Below are positions 46,335-55,838 of a DNA stretch of 64,000 nt, one piece after another; the first letter of the stretch is position 1, and each line of letters opens with the position of its first letter. The notes below the pieces were generated by a model. It was given only the letters and a program-made list of their open reading frames with translations, was not told the origin of the DNA and ran no database searches. This stretch comes from Luzula sylvatica (taxonomy: Eukaryota; Streptophyta; Magnoliopsida; Poales; Juncaceae), in contig OX326960.1 in assembly GCA_946800325.1 (NCBI GenBank), positions 22,435,150-22,499,149 on the forward strand, written 5' to 3'. The position numbers and the translations under genes are program-made.

Positions 46335-47825
46335 CTAATTGGGGCCGGTGTAAGGGTTCTGTTCGGGTTGGGCGCTCGGATCAGCTGCGAAGAAGGCGTC
46401 GGTATTGAATTGTCCCGAGTTGGAGTCCGATGGATGCTCGGTGGTATGATGGGGAGAGGTACGCGGGACTCGGTCTTGGGGTGCCGTGTACGGCCCGAAG
46501 CGATTTCCAAGGTGAACATAGAGGTCGGAAAATTGACGACCCACGTTCTCGATCATCCTGGTCTCGGAAGCATGCAGGTCCTCACGAAATGCGTCTCGCA
46601 TTATTCGTCCATGTTGTTCAACCCGCTCATCCATCTCCTCGAATAACGCCTTCATATAAGCAAATCTCCTTTCGTCGTGTTCTGAGGGGGCGTTAGAGCT
46701 TTCTGCACCCTCCTTCTTCTTACGTTTTCGATCCGGTGCTTCACCGCTTTGGTCAGTATAGGCAGGGTCGGCGTTTGCCTCTTCCTCGGTTTGGGTGTCA
46801 CCCTCCAGCCACCGGGTAGGATTGCGAGGAAGGTGGAACGCCTCCGCATCTTTAGAGGGACTAATAACCCAACCTTGTACGTTCGATGAATACCGATATC
46901 CAAGACGTTGGAGGTTTGCTTTAGATGCGAGATTGGTTGGCTGTTCCGATCGAAAGTCCCACTCGTTCTCCGGGATTGAAACTCCTTGGAGTTCCAACAT
47001 CCGGGCAATCAACGTTCCGTAAGGTAACGAGGCATTTCTTTGGCTCAGGACGCTTTCCATGTGACTTAGTATGAGATACGGCACATGGACGGGTAGTTGA
47101 TCATTGTACCACATACGATACAATAGCATAATATTTCTATTTTCTAAATTTGCCTTCAATTTCGCGACAGGAGTAAGAATATTGTTACCGATTTCCCAAA
47201 CGAATTTCTCAGGAGCTGCCAAGTGCGATGCCGATTCTTGAGACTGGTATCTATTTGTAACCACCTTCTTCATTGGTTCGATAATGGCGGCTTCGAGTCT
47301 TCCCTTGCGTGCGTTGTAGATCTTCTCTCCATCATCCTTGAGACCCAGCAACTCGCACAGATTTTCAACCGAGATCTCAACTTGTTCACCGAGGATATAG
47401 GAGGTTATCTTCTCTAGAGCATGGTTGAATACGGCGTTTGCATAGAACAATCGAGTGATGACTTCGTAGAACGGCTCTTTAAGACACGCAAGATTTGCGA
47501 ATCCCCATCTTCTCTCGATTGCCTCGATCTTGTCGAAAAGATGAGGAATATTTGGTGGAAACTCGTAGTAGTAGCATTTCGCGATGGATCTCCTTGCCAC
47601 CACGTCGTTGAAGAGAGTTCCGGCCTCCGGATTTCGAAAGAGATGTTCATTGTTTATATTTTTGAAATCATAGTCTGCTTTCAAGATTTCTTGCCTCCTA
47701 GGCTTCTTAGCTGCCTTCTTCTGTTGAGGTGGAGCTCTCGGCCTTGGTTGAGTGTTGGAGCTCTCCCCTTCCTTCTTCTTTCCCTTCGAATTTCCCCTAG
47801 CAAGCAAGATCTTAGCAGCATTCAT
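46335..47825 (-). CDS. ORF2 of the young LTR element (putative plant transposon protein-like)
   Basis: 496 aa, intact, ATG at 47825. The N-terminus is basic and low complexity (KGKKKEGESSN, KKAAKKPRRQE). A central region of about residues 60-330 includes EPFYEVITRLFYANAVFNHA and ENLCELLGLKDDGEKIY, resembling the 'putative plant transposon protein' domain found in ORFs of many plant retroelements (FYANA motif). A second basic stretch (DRKRKKKEG) is followed by a probable helical region (RRFAYMKALFEEMDERVEQH) and a polar tail. There is no polymerase, integrase or protease motif. The role is unknown; nucleic-acid binding is only a guess from charge. It lies downstream of gag on the same strand, separated by a 0.9-kb palindrome-bearing spacer. 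Confidence 0.8.
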   Translation of the reverse strand: MNAAKILLARGNSKGKKKEGESSNTQPRPRAPPQQKKAAKKPRRQEILKADYDFKNINNEHLFRNPEAGTLFNDVVARRSIAKCYYYEFPPNIPHLFDKIEAIERRWGFANLACLKEPFYEVITRLFYANAVFNHALEKITSYILGEQVEISVENLCELLGLKDDGEKIYNARKGRLEAAIIEPMKKVVTNRYQSQESASHLAAPEKFVWEIGNNILTPVAKLKANLENRNIMLLYRMWYNDQLPVHVPYLILSHMESVLSQRNASLPYGTLIARMLELQGVSIPENEWDFRSEQPTNLASKANLQRLGYRYSSNVQGWVISPSKDAEAFHLPRNPTRWLEGDTQTEEEANADPAYTDQSGEAPDRKRKKKEGAESSNAPSEHDERRFAYMKALFEEMDERVEQHGRIMRDAFREDLHASETRMIENVGRQFSDLYVHLGNRFGPYTAPQDRVPRTSPHHTTEHPSDSNSGQFNTDAFFAADPSAQPEQNPYTGPN

Positions 47826-48765
47826 GGTGATGATCCTTAATGGAGAAGGAGAGTAAGGATTTTGGTGAGAGATAGAGTTAGAAAATAGGTTTTTAGGAAG
47901 AGAACGAAGAAGAGATTAAGTTAAGATGAGATCGTGTCCCTTCAAGTCTTTTCGTACGAAGATCTGAACCATCGTGTCCATTGATTAAGGTCGGTTGCAT
48001 GCTCATGGGCAGAAAATACGATGAGTCCGTTCGAACGGACTAATAAGTGCGTTGGAATGCACTCATGTCTGAGAAAAGGCGCTATTTTGGGATTTTAAGT
48101 TGTATCTGGGAAGTTGTTAAGTCCGTTCTAACGGACTCCTATGTGCGTTCGAACGCACACACAACTGAGAAGAGGCGCCAGAATATGAAACGTCGCGAGT
48201 GTAAGGGTTTGAAGTAGGTTCGCTGAATGAGGCATGTGCGTTCGAACGCATTAGTTGTTCGTTCGAACGCACTGAACACTGTTCACACTAAGAGTCGGCG
48301 CCAAAGTATGATACGGCGCCATAATCCTATAATTCATTTTTCCGTTCGGAACGCATTCAGTTGTACGTTCGAACGAACTTGATCCTGGTAGGAAAATTAG
48401 ATGGCGCTATAATTTAACTGTGACTTTGGATCTTATAGTTCAGTTTTCCGTTTCGAACGCATTTTAGTCCGTTCGACCGGACTTGAGGCTGTTGAGAGGG
48501 TATTTGGTGACTTCATTTGTCAGTTCCAAACGCACATGTTTTTCATTCGAACGGACTGATTCCTGAGATGTGATCACTGGACTGAAATCGTGATTTATTT
48601 ATCGAGACAGGTGTTCTAATGTACTCCTCTATTAACACTTGTGATGTATCTACATAAGACTCGACCAATTTGGCTAGAATTTAATTTAGCCCATTTCCTA
48701 TACTCCCCTTACATATTTGGTTTAAGGTGTGGGATACTACGGAGTATAGTGTTTCAATTTAGGGC
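47826..48765 (-). promoter_or_regulatory. Spacer with palindrome modules between gag and ORF2
   Basis: Between 48022 and 48570 are about six modules of 80-115 bp. Each starts with a pair of palindromes (for example gtccgttcgaacggac, then gtgcgttggaatgcac) and most contain a GGCGCC or GGCGCT site further on (48078, 48173, 48297, 48325, 48404). The same palindromes mark the U3 of this element. The segment from 47826 to 48020 is CT-rich on the minus strand like a leader. An internal promoter for ORF2 is inferred, not shown. Confidence 0.5.
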
Positions 48766-51120
48766 TTAAGCCCTAGGAGGTCCTATACCGAAAGACGTAG
48801 AGGGGCCCATCGAGTGACGATCTTTACGCATCCATGTTGAGTTTGATTTTAATTTTGGATTGCGAAGATCACAACCGTTTGAGATATGACCAATTTTGCA
48901 ACAATAGTTACAAAATGCTACGGTGGGCTTATTTGTGGATATGGAACTTTTCACAAAATAATTAGAGAGTTGAGTTGGTTTACTTTTCTGAGAAGTTATC
49001 GATTTTGGCATATGATGAATGTTGTTGGATTGAAATTTGCTTGGTTTAAGTCGATTTTGTTGAAATTGTTTTTGTGTGTTTGTGTAATGTTTGGGAGACC
49101 ATTTTTGATATGAAGCGTCGGTGTGGTTGGTCACTTCGTAGAAATACCCATTTGGTCCCCTTTTGAATAAACAATCGGTTCTTCCCAAATTGTTATGTCT
49201 AGGTGGTGAATTTTGTGTGAAATGATTGTTCCTATAATTATGATTAACACGTTTAACTTGTTCCGTTTTCACATTTTTACCTTTGTCGTAGTCACGATAC
49301 ATGAAAGCATTTCCGTGACTACCCATTTTATTGTTCTCCCATTTGGATTTTTGATTTTTAGATATGGAAAAATCGGGTTTATTACCGTTATTTTTCTTGT
49401 ATCCTAAACCAGATTTGTCATTGGGCTTTTGTCCCATTAATGACGATTTCAAGATATCATCCAATGAAGGAGGACTTAATGCAATAGTGGCACAAGCCTT
49501 CTTCAAAGACTCATTTTCAACTTTACAATTTTGAAGTTCGACTTTTAAATGAGACATCTCACCTTTAAGGGTTTGACACTCACATTTTGAAAACCCTTTA
49601 AATTCTTTTAGTTGAGATTTATATGCCAAAATAGATAGTTCAAGAGAAGCTACCTTATCCTTGAGAGTTTGTGTTGAGCTCTCAAGTTTACTCTCTATTT
49701 GTTGAAAGTTTCCTTCATCTTTTAGAAACTCGTCACACGACTCGAGTTCTAATTTGAATGCGGGAGAAAACTCAGGATGATGTAATGATTCTACGTTAGT
49801 TATAGAGTTGATACGTACCTCATGACCTTGGTCATGTGTTGAGCTTGGAGTAGGAGTAGATGGTTCTTCGTCTATACGTGTGGGAGTGCGAGGTGTAGTG
49901 GTTAACCCTCGTTCAATTCGAAGAGATCTGATTGCAGCTTCCACTGCGCTCATTGGTGGAGAGTCGATCCTTACCATAAGTGCAAGGTTTGCGGGGTGTC
50001 GGTTTGATGGACCATCCGATTCAGATGATGTGCTTGATCCATCCGTTTCTCCCCACCTGGAATTTACATGAGCTTTATATGCTTTTTTCTTTTTATAATC
50101 TTTACCTTTGTATTTTTGGCGATCATCTCGACCCTTGTCCTCATATCTTCTTTCATATCGAGGTTCTCGTCTATCTCGATCCTTGTGATCGTCATCCTTT
50201 TTATTCCACCGAGAATCTTCAGGATGGAGCGTCCAACACGACTCCATCATATGTCCAAACTTCTTGCACCAAAAGCAATGAGGTTTTAGTCCCTTTTGTT
50301 TTCGATTCTCGTTAAATCGCTTTTCATCCCTTTGCCATTCTAGGAGTCGCAAAGTGAGGTCGTCCATCTCATTGTCCTCGTTGCTAGCATTCACGGCGGG
50401 CAAGGCTATGGCTTTAGATCGAGGAGTTGTCGTGAAGATCCCTTGTTCTTCATCGAGTTGCTTGAGTCGAATCTCGAAGTTCCGGAATTGACTTACCAAT
50501 TCTTCGGGAGTGAGATCTTGTGATGCGACCGCCGTACCTAAAGCTACACGTAAAGATTCCCAACTCCGGGGCATGGCTTGAAGTAATCTAGCAATAATTC
50601 TATCATCGGTAAGAGGTGCATGTTGGGTGGCATATCGGGTTTTTAATACATTAATTTTTGCCCAGATTTTATCAACGGACTCTCCCTCAATCATTCGGAG
50701 ATTGTTGAATTCTTGTTCAAGTCCGATGATATTAGTTCTTCTCATTTGAGATGTACCCTCGTATCTCTCATTGAGCATACGCCACATTTCATATGAGTTT
50801 TCACAATGATCAACTAGCGATCCGATAGAACTAATTACGTTGTTCAGTATTACGTTTTGAGCGTAAATGTCATTAGTTCTATCTTCCCTAGTTTGATCGG
50901 GGTAGGTTACATTTCCGTCCGTGTCAACCTCTTGGGCCAAGACAAAGCCTCGTAACACTACCTTGTCAAGTCCTTGGAGAGCGAATGCATTTAGCATGCA
51001 TTTCTTCCAAGAACTCCAATTGGTTCCATCTAATTCACGTGAGTTTGATATATTTGATTTGGGTATGGTATTTATTGGATTTATAGATGAGTTTTGTACA
51101 ATAGGATTAATTTCGGTCAT
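48766..51120 (-). CDS. Copia-type Gag polyprotein with two distant zinc knuckles
   Basis: 784 aa, intact, starting 54 nt after the primer-binding site. Residues about 30-230 form the UBN2/Copia Gag capsid-like region (LDGTNWSSWKKCMLNAFALQ, EMWRMLNERYEGTSQMRR, RLLQAMPRSWESL). A CCHC zinc knuckle lies at residues 282-295 (CFWCKKFGHMMESC), then a charged basic-acidic stretch, a coiled-coil-like region (about 460-560) and a second CCHC knuckle near the C-terminus at 737-750 (CNYCCKIGHISNGC). From family knowledge Gag builds the particle and packages RNA. It ends with a stop and no pol follows. The long C-terminal extension with a second knuckle is unusual for Copia. Confidence 0.9.
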   Translation of the reverse strand: MTEINPIVQNSSINPINTIPKSNISNSRELDGTNWSSWKKCMLNAFALQGLDKVVLRGFVLAQEVDTDGNVTYPDQTREDRTNDIYAQNVILNNVISSIGSLVDHCENSYEMWRMLNERYEGTSQMRRTNIIGLEQEFNNLRMIEGESVDKIWAKINVLKTRYATQHAPLTDDRIIARLLQAMPRSWESLRVALGTAVASQDLTPEELVSQFRNFEIRLKQLDEEQGIFTTTPRSKAIALPAVNASNEDNEMDDLTLRLLEWQRDEKRFNENRKQKGLKPHCFWCKKFGHMMESCWTLHPEDSRWNKKDDDHKDRDRREPRYERRYEDKGRDDRQKYKGKDYKKKKAYKAHVNSRWGETDGSSTSSESDGPSNRHPANLALMVRIDSPPMSAVEAAIRSLRIERGLTTTPRTPTRIDEEPSTPTPSSTHDQGHEVRINSITNVESLHHPEFSPAFKLELESCDEFLKDEGNFQQIESKLESSTQTLKDKVASLELSILAYKSQLKEFKGFSKCECQTLKGEMSHLKVELQNCKVENESLKKACATIALSPPSLDDILKSSLMGQKPNDKSGLGYKKNNGNKPDFSISKNQKSKWENNKMGSHGNAFMYRDYDKGKNVKTEQVKRVNHNYRNNHFTQNSPPRHNNLGRTDCLFKRGPNGYFYEVTNHTDASYQKWSPKHYTNTQKQFQQNRLKPSKFQSNNIHHMPKSITSQKSKPTQLSNYFVKSSISTNKPTVAFCNYCCKIGHISNGCDLRNPKLKSNSTWMRKDRHSMGPSTSFGIGPPRA

Positions 51121-51173
51121 TTGATCGTTAAGTACAAGTTATCCCTAATACTCAAAGAGATGGTTAGTACCTT

Positions 51174-51185
51174 GCTCTGATACCA
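51174..51185 (-). promoter_or_regulatory. Primer-binding site (initiator Met tRNA)
   Basis: The minus strand reads tggtatcagagc, starting two bases after the 5' LTR, complementary to the 3' end of initiator methionine tRNA as in most plant Copia elements. Confidence 0.9.
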
Positions 51186-51187
51186 AT

Positions 51188-52593
51188 TGTTGGTTAATTC
51201 TAACCTAGAGGGGGGTAAATTTGGCAATCTAACTTACACTTAGTTTAGATTTAAACATAATTTACGGTGCGGAATAAATAATAATTTAGATGATAAAGAT
51301 GATACCGTACAAACACTTTGACACAAGATGTTTGTTTACGAAGTTCGGTAGGTGGTTGCTTTGTAGCTTTAACTCACCCTTTACTCGCTTAATTGACCGA
51401 CTCAATTATTTGCGAGTACCTACGTCTCCGGGAATGCCTTGTGCCTCTTTTAGGCTTTCGATTGACTTCCAACTCAACTCGATTACAAGGATTTGCCTAG
51501 ATCGATTTACACGCTTCTATCGATCTATAGCTTAGGCTCTTTACAATTTGTTGCACTAGCCTATTGCACTTTTTCACTAATCGAGCTACAACGTGATCGG
51601 TCACGTGAGTGGGATACGATTAGTGGAGAATATCGAAAGTAGATCAACGATCTAAAGAGGTTTCTCAAGCTATCAATGGATATAGAAAATCACAGCTTAG
51701 GGTTTCTCTCTTTTTAGGTTTGAAAGTTTGAAATTGAGGAAGTGGGAGAGAGAGACCCATGAAGGATTCTATTTATACTCTCTATAGAAATCCTTCAGAA
51801 AACTTGAAGTGCGTTCGAACGCATACAGTCCGTTCAGAACGCACTTGAAGTTTGCACTAGCCGTTTCAAAATAACGTGCAAGTACATCTTGGGTCCGTTC
51901 GAACGGACAATATCCGTTCGTAACGGACTCAATTATACATAGCATTTTGCGTTCACAGGAACAAGAGTCCGTTCAACGCACTGAAAAGTGGGTGAACGGA
52001 TTCCAGGTTGTTCGTTCGAACGCACATGTGTGTTCGTTCGAACGCATACATCCCTGTGACATTTTCCGTTCACAGGAAGGATTGTCCGTTCAACGCACTC
52101 AGAAGGTTGGTGAACGGATTCTAATTATCCGTTCGAACGGACATGATTGTTCGTTCGAACGCACACATCCCTGTGACACGTTTGGTTCTAATCAAGCTTT
52201 AAAGTTTTGATATTTAGCAAGTCCGTTCTGAACGGACTTTGAGTTCGTTCAGAACGCACTTCCTGCTTGACTGAACTCTTTGTTATTTTGAACATGATTT
52301 TACTTGAGTTCTACTAGGTTTGTACCTATGGTTTATTTGTGGCGTATCCCACTCACGGAAGGCTTCAACATCTCGAGTCTTGATGTATTCCAATGGCCTT
52401 CCTTGTGTTCTTCTTTTCTTGTTTATGTTGAGACTTCATGTCCTGATTCTTGATGTAATCCAATGAAGTCTTCCTTCACAAGTCCTCCTTCATCTTCGTA
52501 TCGTACCTATGTTATCCTGCATTTTTCTGGATGTATACATTAGTACGGACAGTGTTTTGAAATAATCAAACTATAAGGAAATTTGAACCAACA
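51188..52593 (-). repeat. 5' LTR of the young LTR element
   Basis: Near-identical to 44387-45792. Palindromes occupy 51808-52262 and 'tataaata' (minus) lies at about 51770-51777, so the palindromes sit in U3 some 30-490 bp upstream of the TATA box. This LTR drives transcription toward lower coordinates. Confidence 0.92.
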
Positions 52594-54905
52594 TCTCAAA
52601 CCTATAGTTCTAGCATGACGATCATGTTTCGCAACTGAAAATGGCTTCGTAAATGGATCCGCTACATTCTCGTCAGTATCAATCTTCAAAATCATAATAT
52701 CCTGCCTTTGTAAAATCTCACGAATCAAGTGGAATTTACGCAGAATGTGTTTGGAGCGATGATGCGATCTCGGCTCCTTGGCCTGTGCTATTGCTCCCGT
52801 ATTATCACAATACATAGCCACGGGTTCCGAGATGCTTGGCACTACACCAAGTTCGGTCACGAACTTCTTGACCCAAGCCGCCTCCTTTGCGGCTTCCGAA
52901 GCCGCGATGTATTATGCTTCCGTCGTAGAGTCAGCAACTGTCGGTTGTTTGGAACTCTTCCATATAACCGTGCCACCTTTCAAGCAAAACACGTACCCAC
53001 TATGTGATTGAAAATCACCAGTACATGTTTGGAAACTGGCATCAGTGTAATTCGTTACAACCAATCCATTATTCTCGCCACCATACACTAAAAACTGATC
53101 CTTAGTTCTTCTCAAGTACTTAAGGATAGTTTTCACTGCTTGCCAATGCGGATCACCTGAATTCGATTGGTAACGTGATAAGACGCTCGATGCATACGAT
53201 ACGTCAGGTCTCGTACAGATCATGGCATACATGATAGATCCAACCGCCGAAGCGTATGGAACCTTATCCATGCTACTTTTCTCTTCGCTCGATGTCGAAC
53301 ATTGAGCTTTCGAAAAGTTTATACCACTAGACATGGGGAGAAACCCTTTCTTAGAGTTTTGCATGAAAAATCTTTTCAGCACCTTGTCGATGTACGTAGT
53401 CTGACTTAGGCCGAGGAGTTTCTTGGATCTATCTCTATAGATCTTCACGCCTAAAATATGTGCGGCCTCTCCTAAATCTTTCATAGCGATTCAAGTATTC
53501 AAATATTTCTTAACATCCGATAACATCGGAACGTCGTTTCCTATGATCAATATGTCGTCCACATAAAGAACAAGAAACACTACGCGGCTCCCACTAACCT
53601 TCTTGTACACACAAGGTTCTTCTTCGTTCTTGATAAAATTATACTCGCTTATAACTTCATCAAAACGAATGTTCCAATTCCGAGAAGCTTGTTTCAGTCC
53701 ATATATGGACCGTTGAAGCTTGCATACTTTCTTAGGATTCTTTGGATCGATAAAACCTTCGGGTTGTGTCATGTACACATGCCCCGATAAGTTTCCGTTA
53801 AGGAAAGTGGTTTTAACATCCATTTTCCATATCTCATAGTCATAATATGTGGCTATGGCAAGGATAATCCTAATAGACTTTGAAAGAAATATGGCTTAAG
53901 AATTAACTTGGAAGAATTTATATGTATAGGCAAATCTGCAGTCAGAACTGAGTTCGTTCGAACACACTCTTTTGTGCGTTCGGAACGAACTAATTCGTGA
54001 TAGTCAGAGCTACTGAGTCCATTAGAACGGACTGAGTCCGTTCGGAACGAACTGAGTCAGTTCGGAACGGACTCAGCAGTCTGTTTCCTATATATATGAA
54101 ATTCTGATTTCGTTTTAGGTTAAGCTTTTTCAGAAAAATTAGGTTTAGCTGCCGTCATTTTTCCTCTTTCTTCCACAGAAACTCTAGATTAGATCTAGTG
54201 AGATTGAGAGGGAGATTGGAGCAAAGATCTTGAGAGATTCAATCGTGACGTCGACTAGAACGGCGTTGGCGATTTCCGATCGGTCGAAATCAAGGTGGAC
54301 ACGAGTAGAGGGACTGCACGAGCATTCCTTGGAGAAGGTTCACGGATTTGGAGAAGTAATCGACACGTACTAACTTGTACGAGGTAATTCTCCACAACTC
54401 TTCCTTTTTCGGTGGTTTTCGGGCGTGATCCCGGTAGAATTAGGTTACGCATGCGTAACAAACTTCCGCTGCACACTTTGATAGAAGCGTGCGTAACCCT
54501 ACAGACTTAAGCATTGCTACCGACGAAAACGTTTCATCATAGTCTACACCATGAATTTGCTTGAAACCTTTCGCAACTAGCCTTGCTTTGTAAGTATGCA
54601 CATTCTCATTCATGTCGGTTTTCTTCTTGGAAACCCATTTACATCCCACGGGTTTAACAGAGGGAGGTGGATCAATCAAGTTCCAAACTTGATTATCGTA
54701 CATGGATTGAACCTTGGACTTCATGGTATCATGCCATTTGTCGGAATCCTCGCTCAACATAGCATCTTTGTAGGATGTCGGCTCATCATCTATGAGTTCG
54801 ACGTTGCCTTCATCAGTCACGATAAATCCATATCGAAATGGTTCTAGGCGGGTCCTACTAGACCTACGAGGAGCGCCTTGTGCCCTTGGCTCGACATCCT
54901 CAAGG
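52594..54905 (-). pseudogene. Copia reverse transcriptase/RNase H remnants
   Basis: From the minus strand start: 54905-54504 (PTSYKDAMLSEDSDKWHDTM, WNLIDPPPSVKPVGCKWV, TYKARLVAKGFKQIHGVDYD), a solo LTR, then 53880-53491 (IRIILAIATYYDYEIWKMDV, LYVDDILIIGND catalytic motif), 53484-52912 (MKDLGEAAHILGVKIYRD, ICTRPDVSYASSVLSRYQS) and 52911-52594 (MYCDNTGAIAQAKEP, FTKPFSV). In-frame stops occur at YLNT* (about 53488) and TTEA*YIAASEAA (about 52912). The 5' portion of pol (protease, integrase) and gag are missing next to the 5' LTR. The frame is cut at the RNase H end by the element at 44387-52593. It cannot encode an enzyme. Confidence 0.9.
53881..54503 (+). mobile_element. Solo LTR with palindrome cluster
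   Basis: Begins tgaaagaaatatgg and ends gtaaccctaca (TG..CA), flanked by gactt (53876-53880 and 54504-54508). It splits the Copia RT between SVAMLKS and IRIILAIATYY. Palindromes gttcgttcgaac, gtgcgttcggaacgaac, gtccgttcggaacgaac and cagttcggaacggac lie at 53950-54072, just upstream of 'cctatatatatga' (54087-54099), which suggests plus orientation. Neither end resembles the other LTRs here. Confidence 0.85.
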
Positions 54906-55838
54906 ACCACGCGCAGCGGATTGGGAGGCCCGGTCCGACCCGATCCCGAGGACCACTTCGCCGACCCGAAAGTACGAATACTATGCTACGTGCAACTACC
55001 TATATATAAATATTATATATAGAGATTCATACCGCGTGAAATTGATCACGGATACGGGTTGATTCTTGTGTAGTTGCTGTCCTTGCTTCGATCACGGTAA
55101 CACGTACGTCCCACACACGCGTGATTCGACACTTTGCTCGAAGTTCCGATTTGTCGTATACAACCAGATTTTCTCCGGTTCGTCTCCGACTTTGCTCGAC
55201 CTTGCTCTCGTTAGATCACAGTCAAGGTTTCAGATCAAACCTCTCTACTCGTATCCACTGCGAGCTTCGTCTCTCAGTCCGCGCGATTCCCCTAAAATCG
55301 CCGTGAACTTGCTCAAGATTCAATCTCTTTTTCTCTCTTTCTCTTGCTTGTCTCACAAGAAGAACCTCTTTTCCGATCTGTAGAATGAACTAGAGAGAGA
55401 AATATCAGGTGAGAATATCATATATAATCACCACCATTAATGCAGGATTAATGAGTATCAAGAAAAAAACTGCTAATATGGAATTAGGATCACAGTCTGT
55501 CATGGCGCACGATATGGTGCGTCGTGACGGACGTGCCACGAGTACTAGATCTAGCCGTTACACTTGTGCTCCGTCATGACGGACCAACTTGTCCGTCATG
55601 ACGCACCTCCGTCATGACGCACAGAATAGTGCGTCACGACGCTATACTCACAGATTGGTCTACACATGATTACACTAGGGTGCATCATGACGGACCATAT
55701 GGTGCGTCATGACGGACTGTGTGATTTTTGTCAGATTTGCATCATCTTATCATGCATCAAATCGTTTCGATGAACGCGTACGTTCATCTATCCTCATGTG
55801 TACAATCTACTAGTTGATCTGTAACTGTATTTCCTTCA
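54905..55838 (-). repeat. 5' LTR of the Copia element (inner end truncated)
   Basis: Matches 38429-43247 without the PIF insertion but lacks about 30-45 bp at the inner end, where RT sequence begins. Palindromes with core CATG (tccgtcatgacggac, gtgcgtcatgacggac) lie at 55495-55725; on the minus strand they are upstream of a TATA-like 'attatatatgat' (plus 55419-55430). Confidence 0.82.

Larger units (their letters stand above)
44387..52593 (-). mobile_element. Young 8.2-kb LTR element with gag and a second ORF but no pol
   Basis: The two LTRs are 44387-45792 and 51188-52593, both 1,406 bp, with about ten differences counted by eye. It is flanked by tctca (44382-44386 and 52594-52598). On the minus strand: 5' LTR, primer-binding site tggtatcagagc (plus 51185-51174), Copia-like Gag (51120-48766), a spacer with palindrome modules (48570-48022), ORF2 (47825-46335), polypurine tract aaaagggggagtt (45809-45797), 3' LTR. 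No protease, integrase, RT or RNase H is present, so it depends on another element's enzymes. It splits the end of the Copia RNase H frame. Confidence 0.93.
35663..55838 (-). mobile_element. Copia LTR retrotransposon, minus strand, heavily rearranged
   Basis: The outer ends are tgttggg (35663) and ccttca (55838), flanked by the 5-bp direct repeat gtagt (35658-35662 and 55839-55843). On the minus strand the order is 5' LTR (55838 to about 54905), RT/RNase H remnants (54905-52594), 3' non-coding part (44386-43248), full 3' LTR (43247-38429) and then a second, partial LTR (38428-35663) before the target repeat. Gag, protease and integrase are missing: the RT frame starts directly at the truncated 5' LTR. 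It contains a TRIM-like element, a PIF/Harbinger element, a solo LTR and the LTR element at 44387-52593. Confidence 0.87.

Noticed and set aside
46368..47840. Plus-strand ORFs across the young element
   Set aside because: Shadows of the intact minus-strand ORF2.
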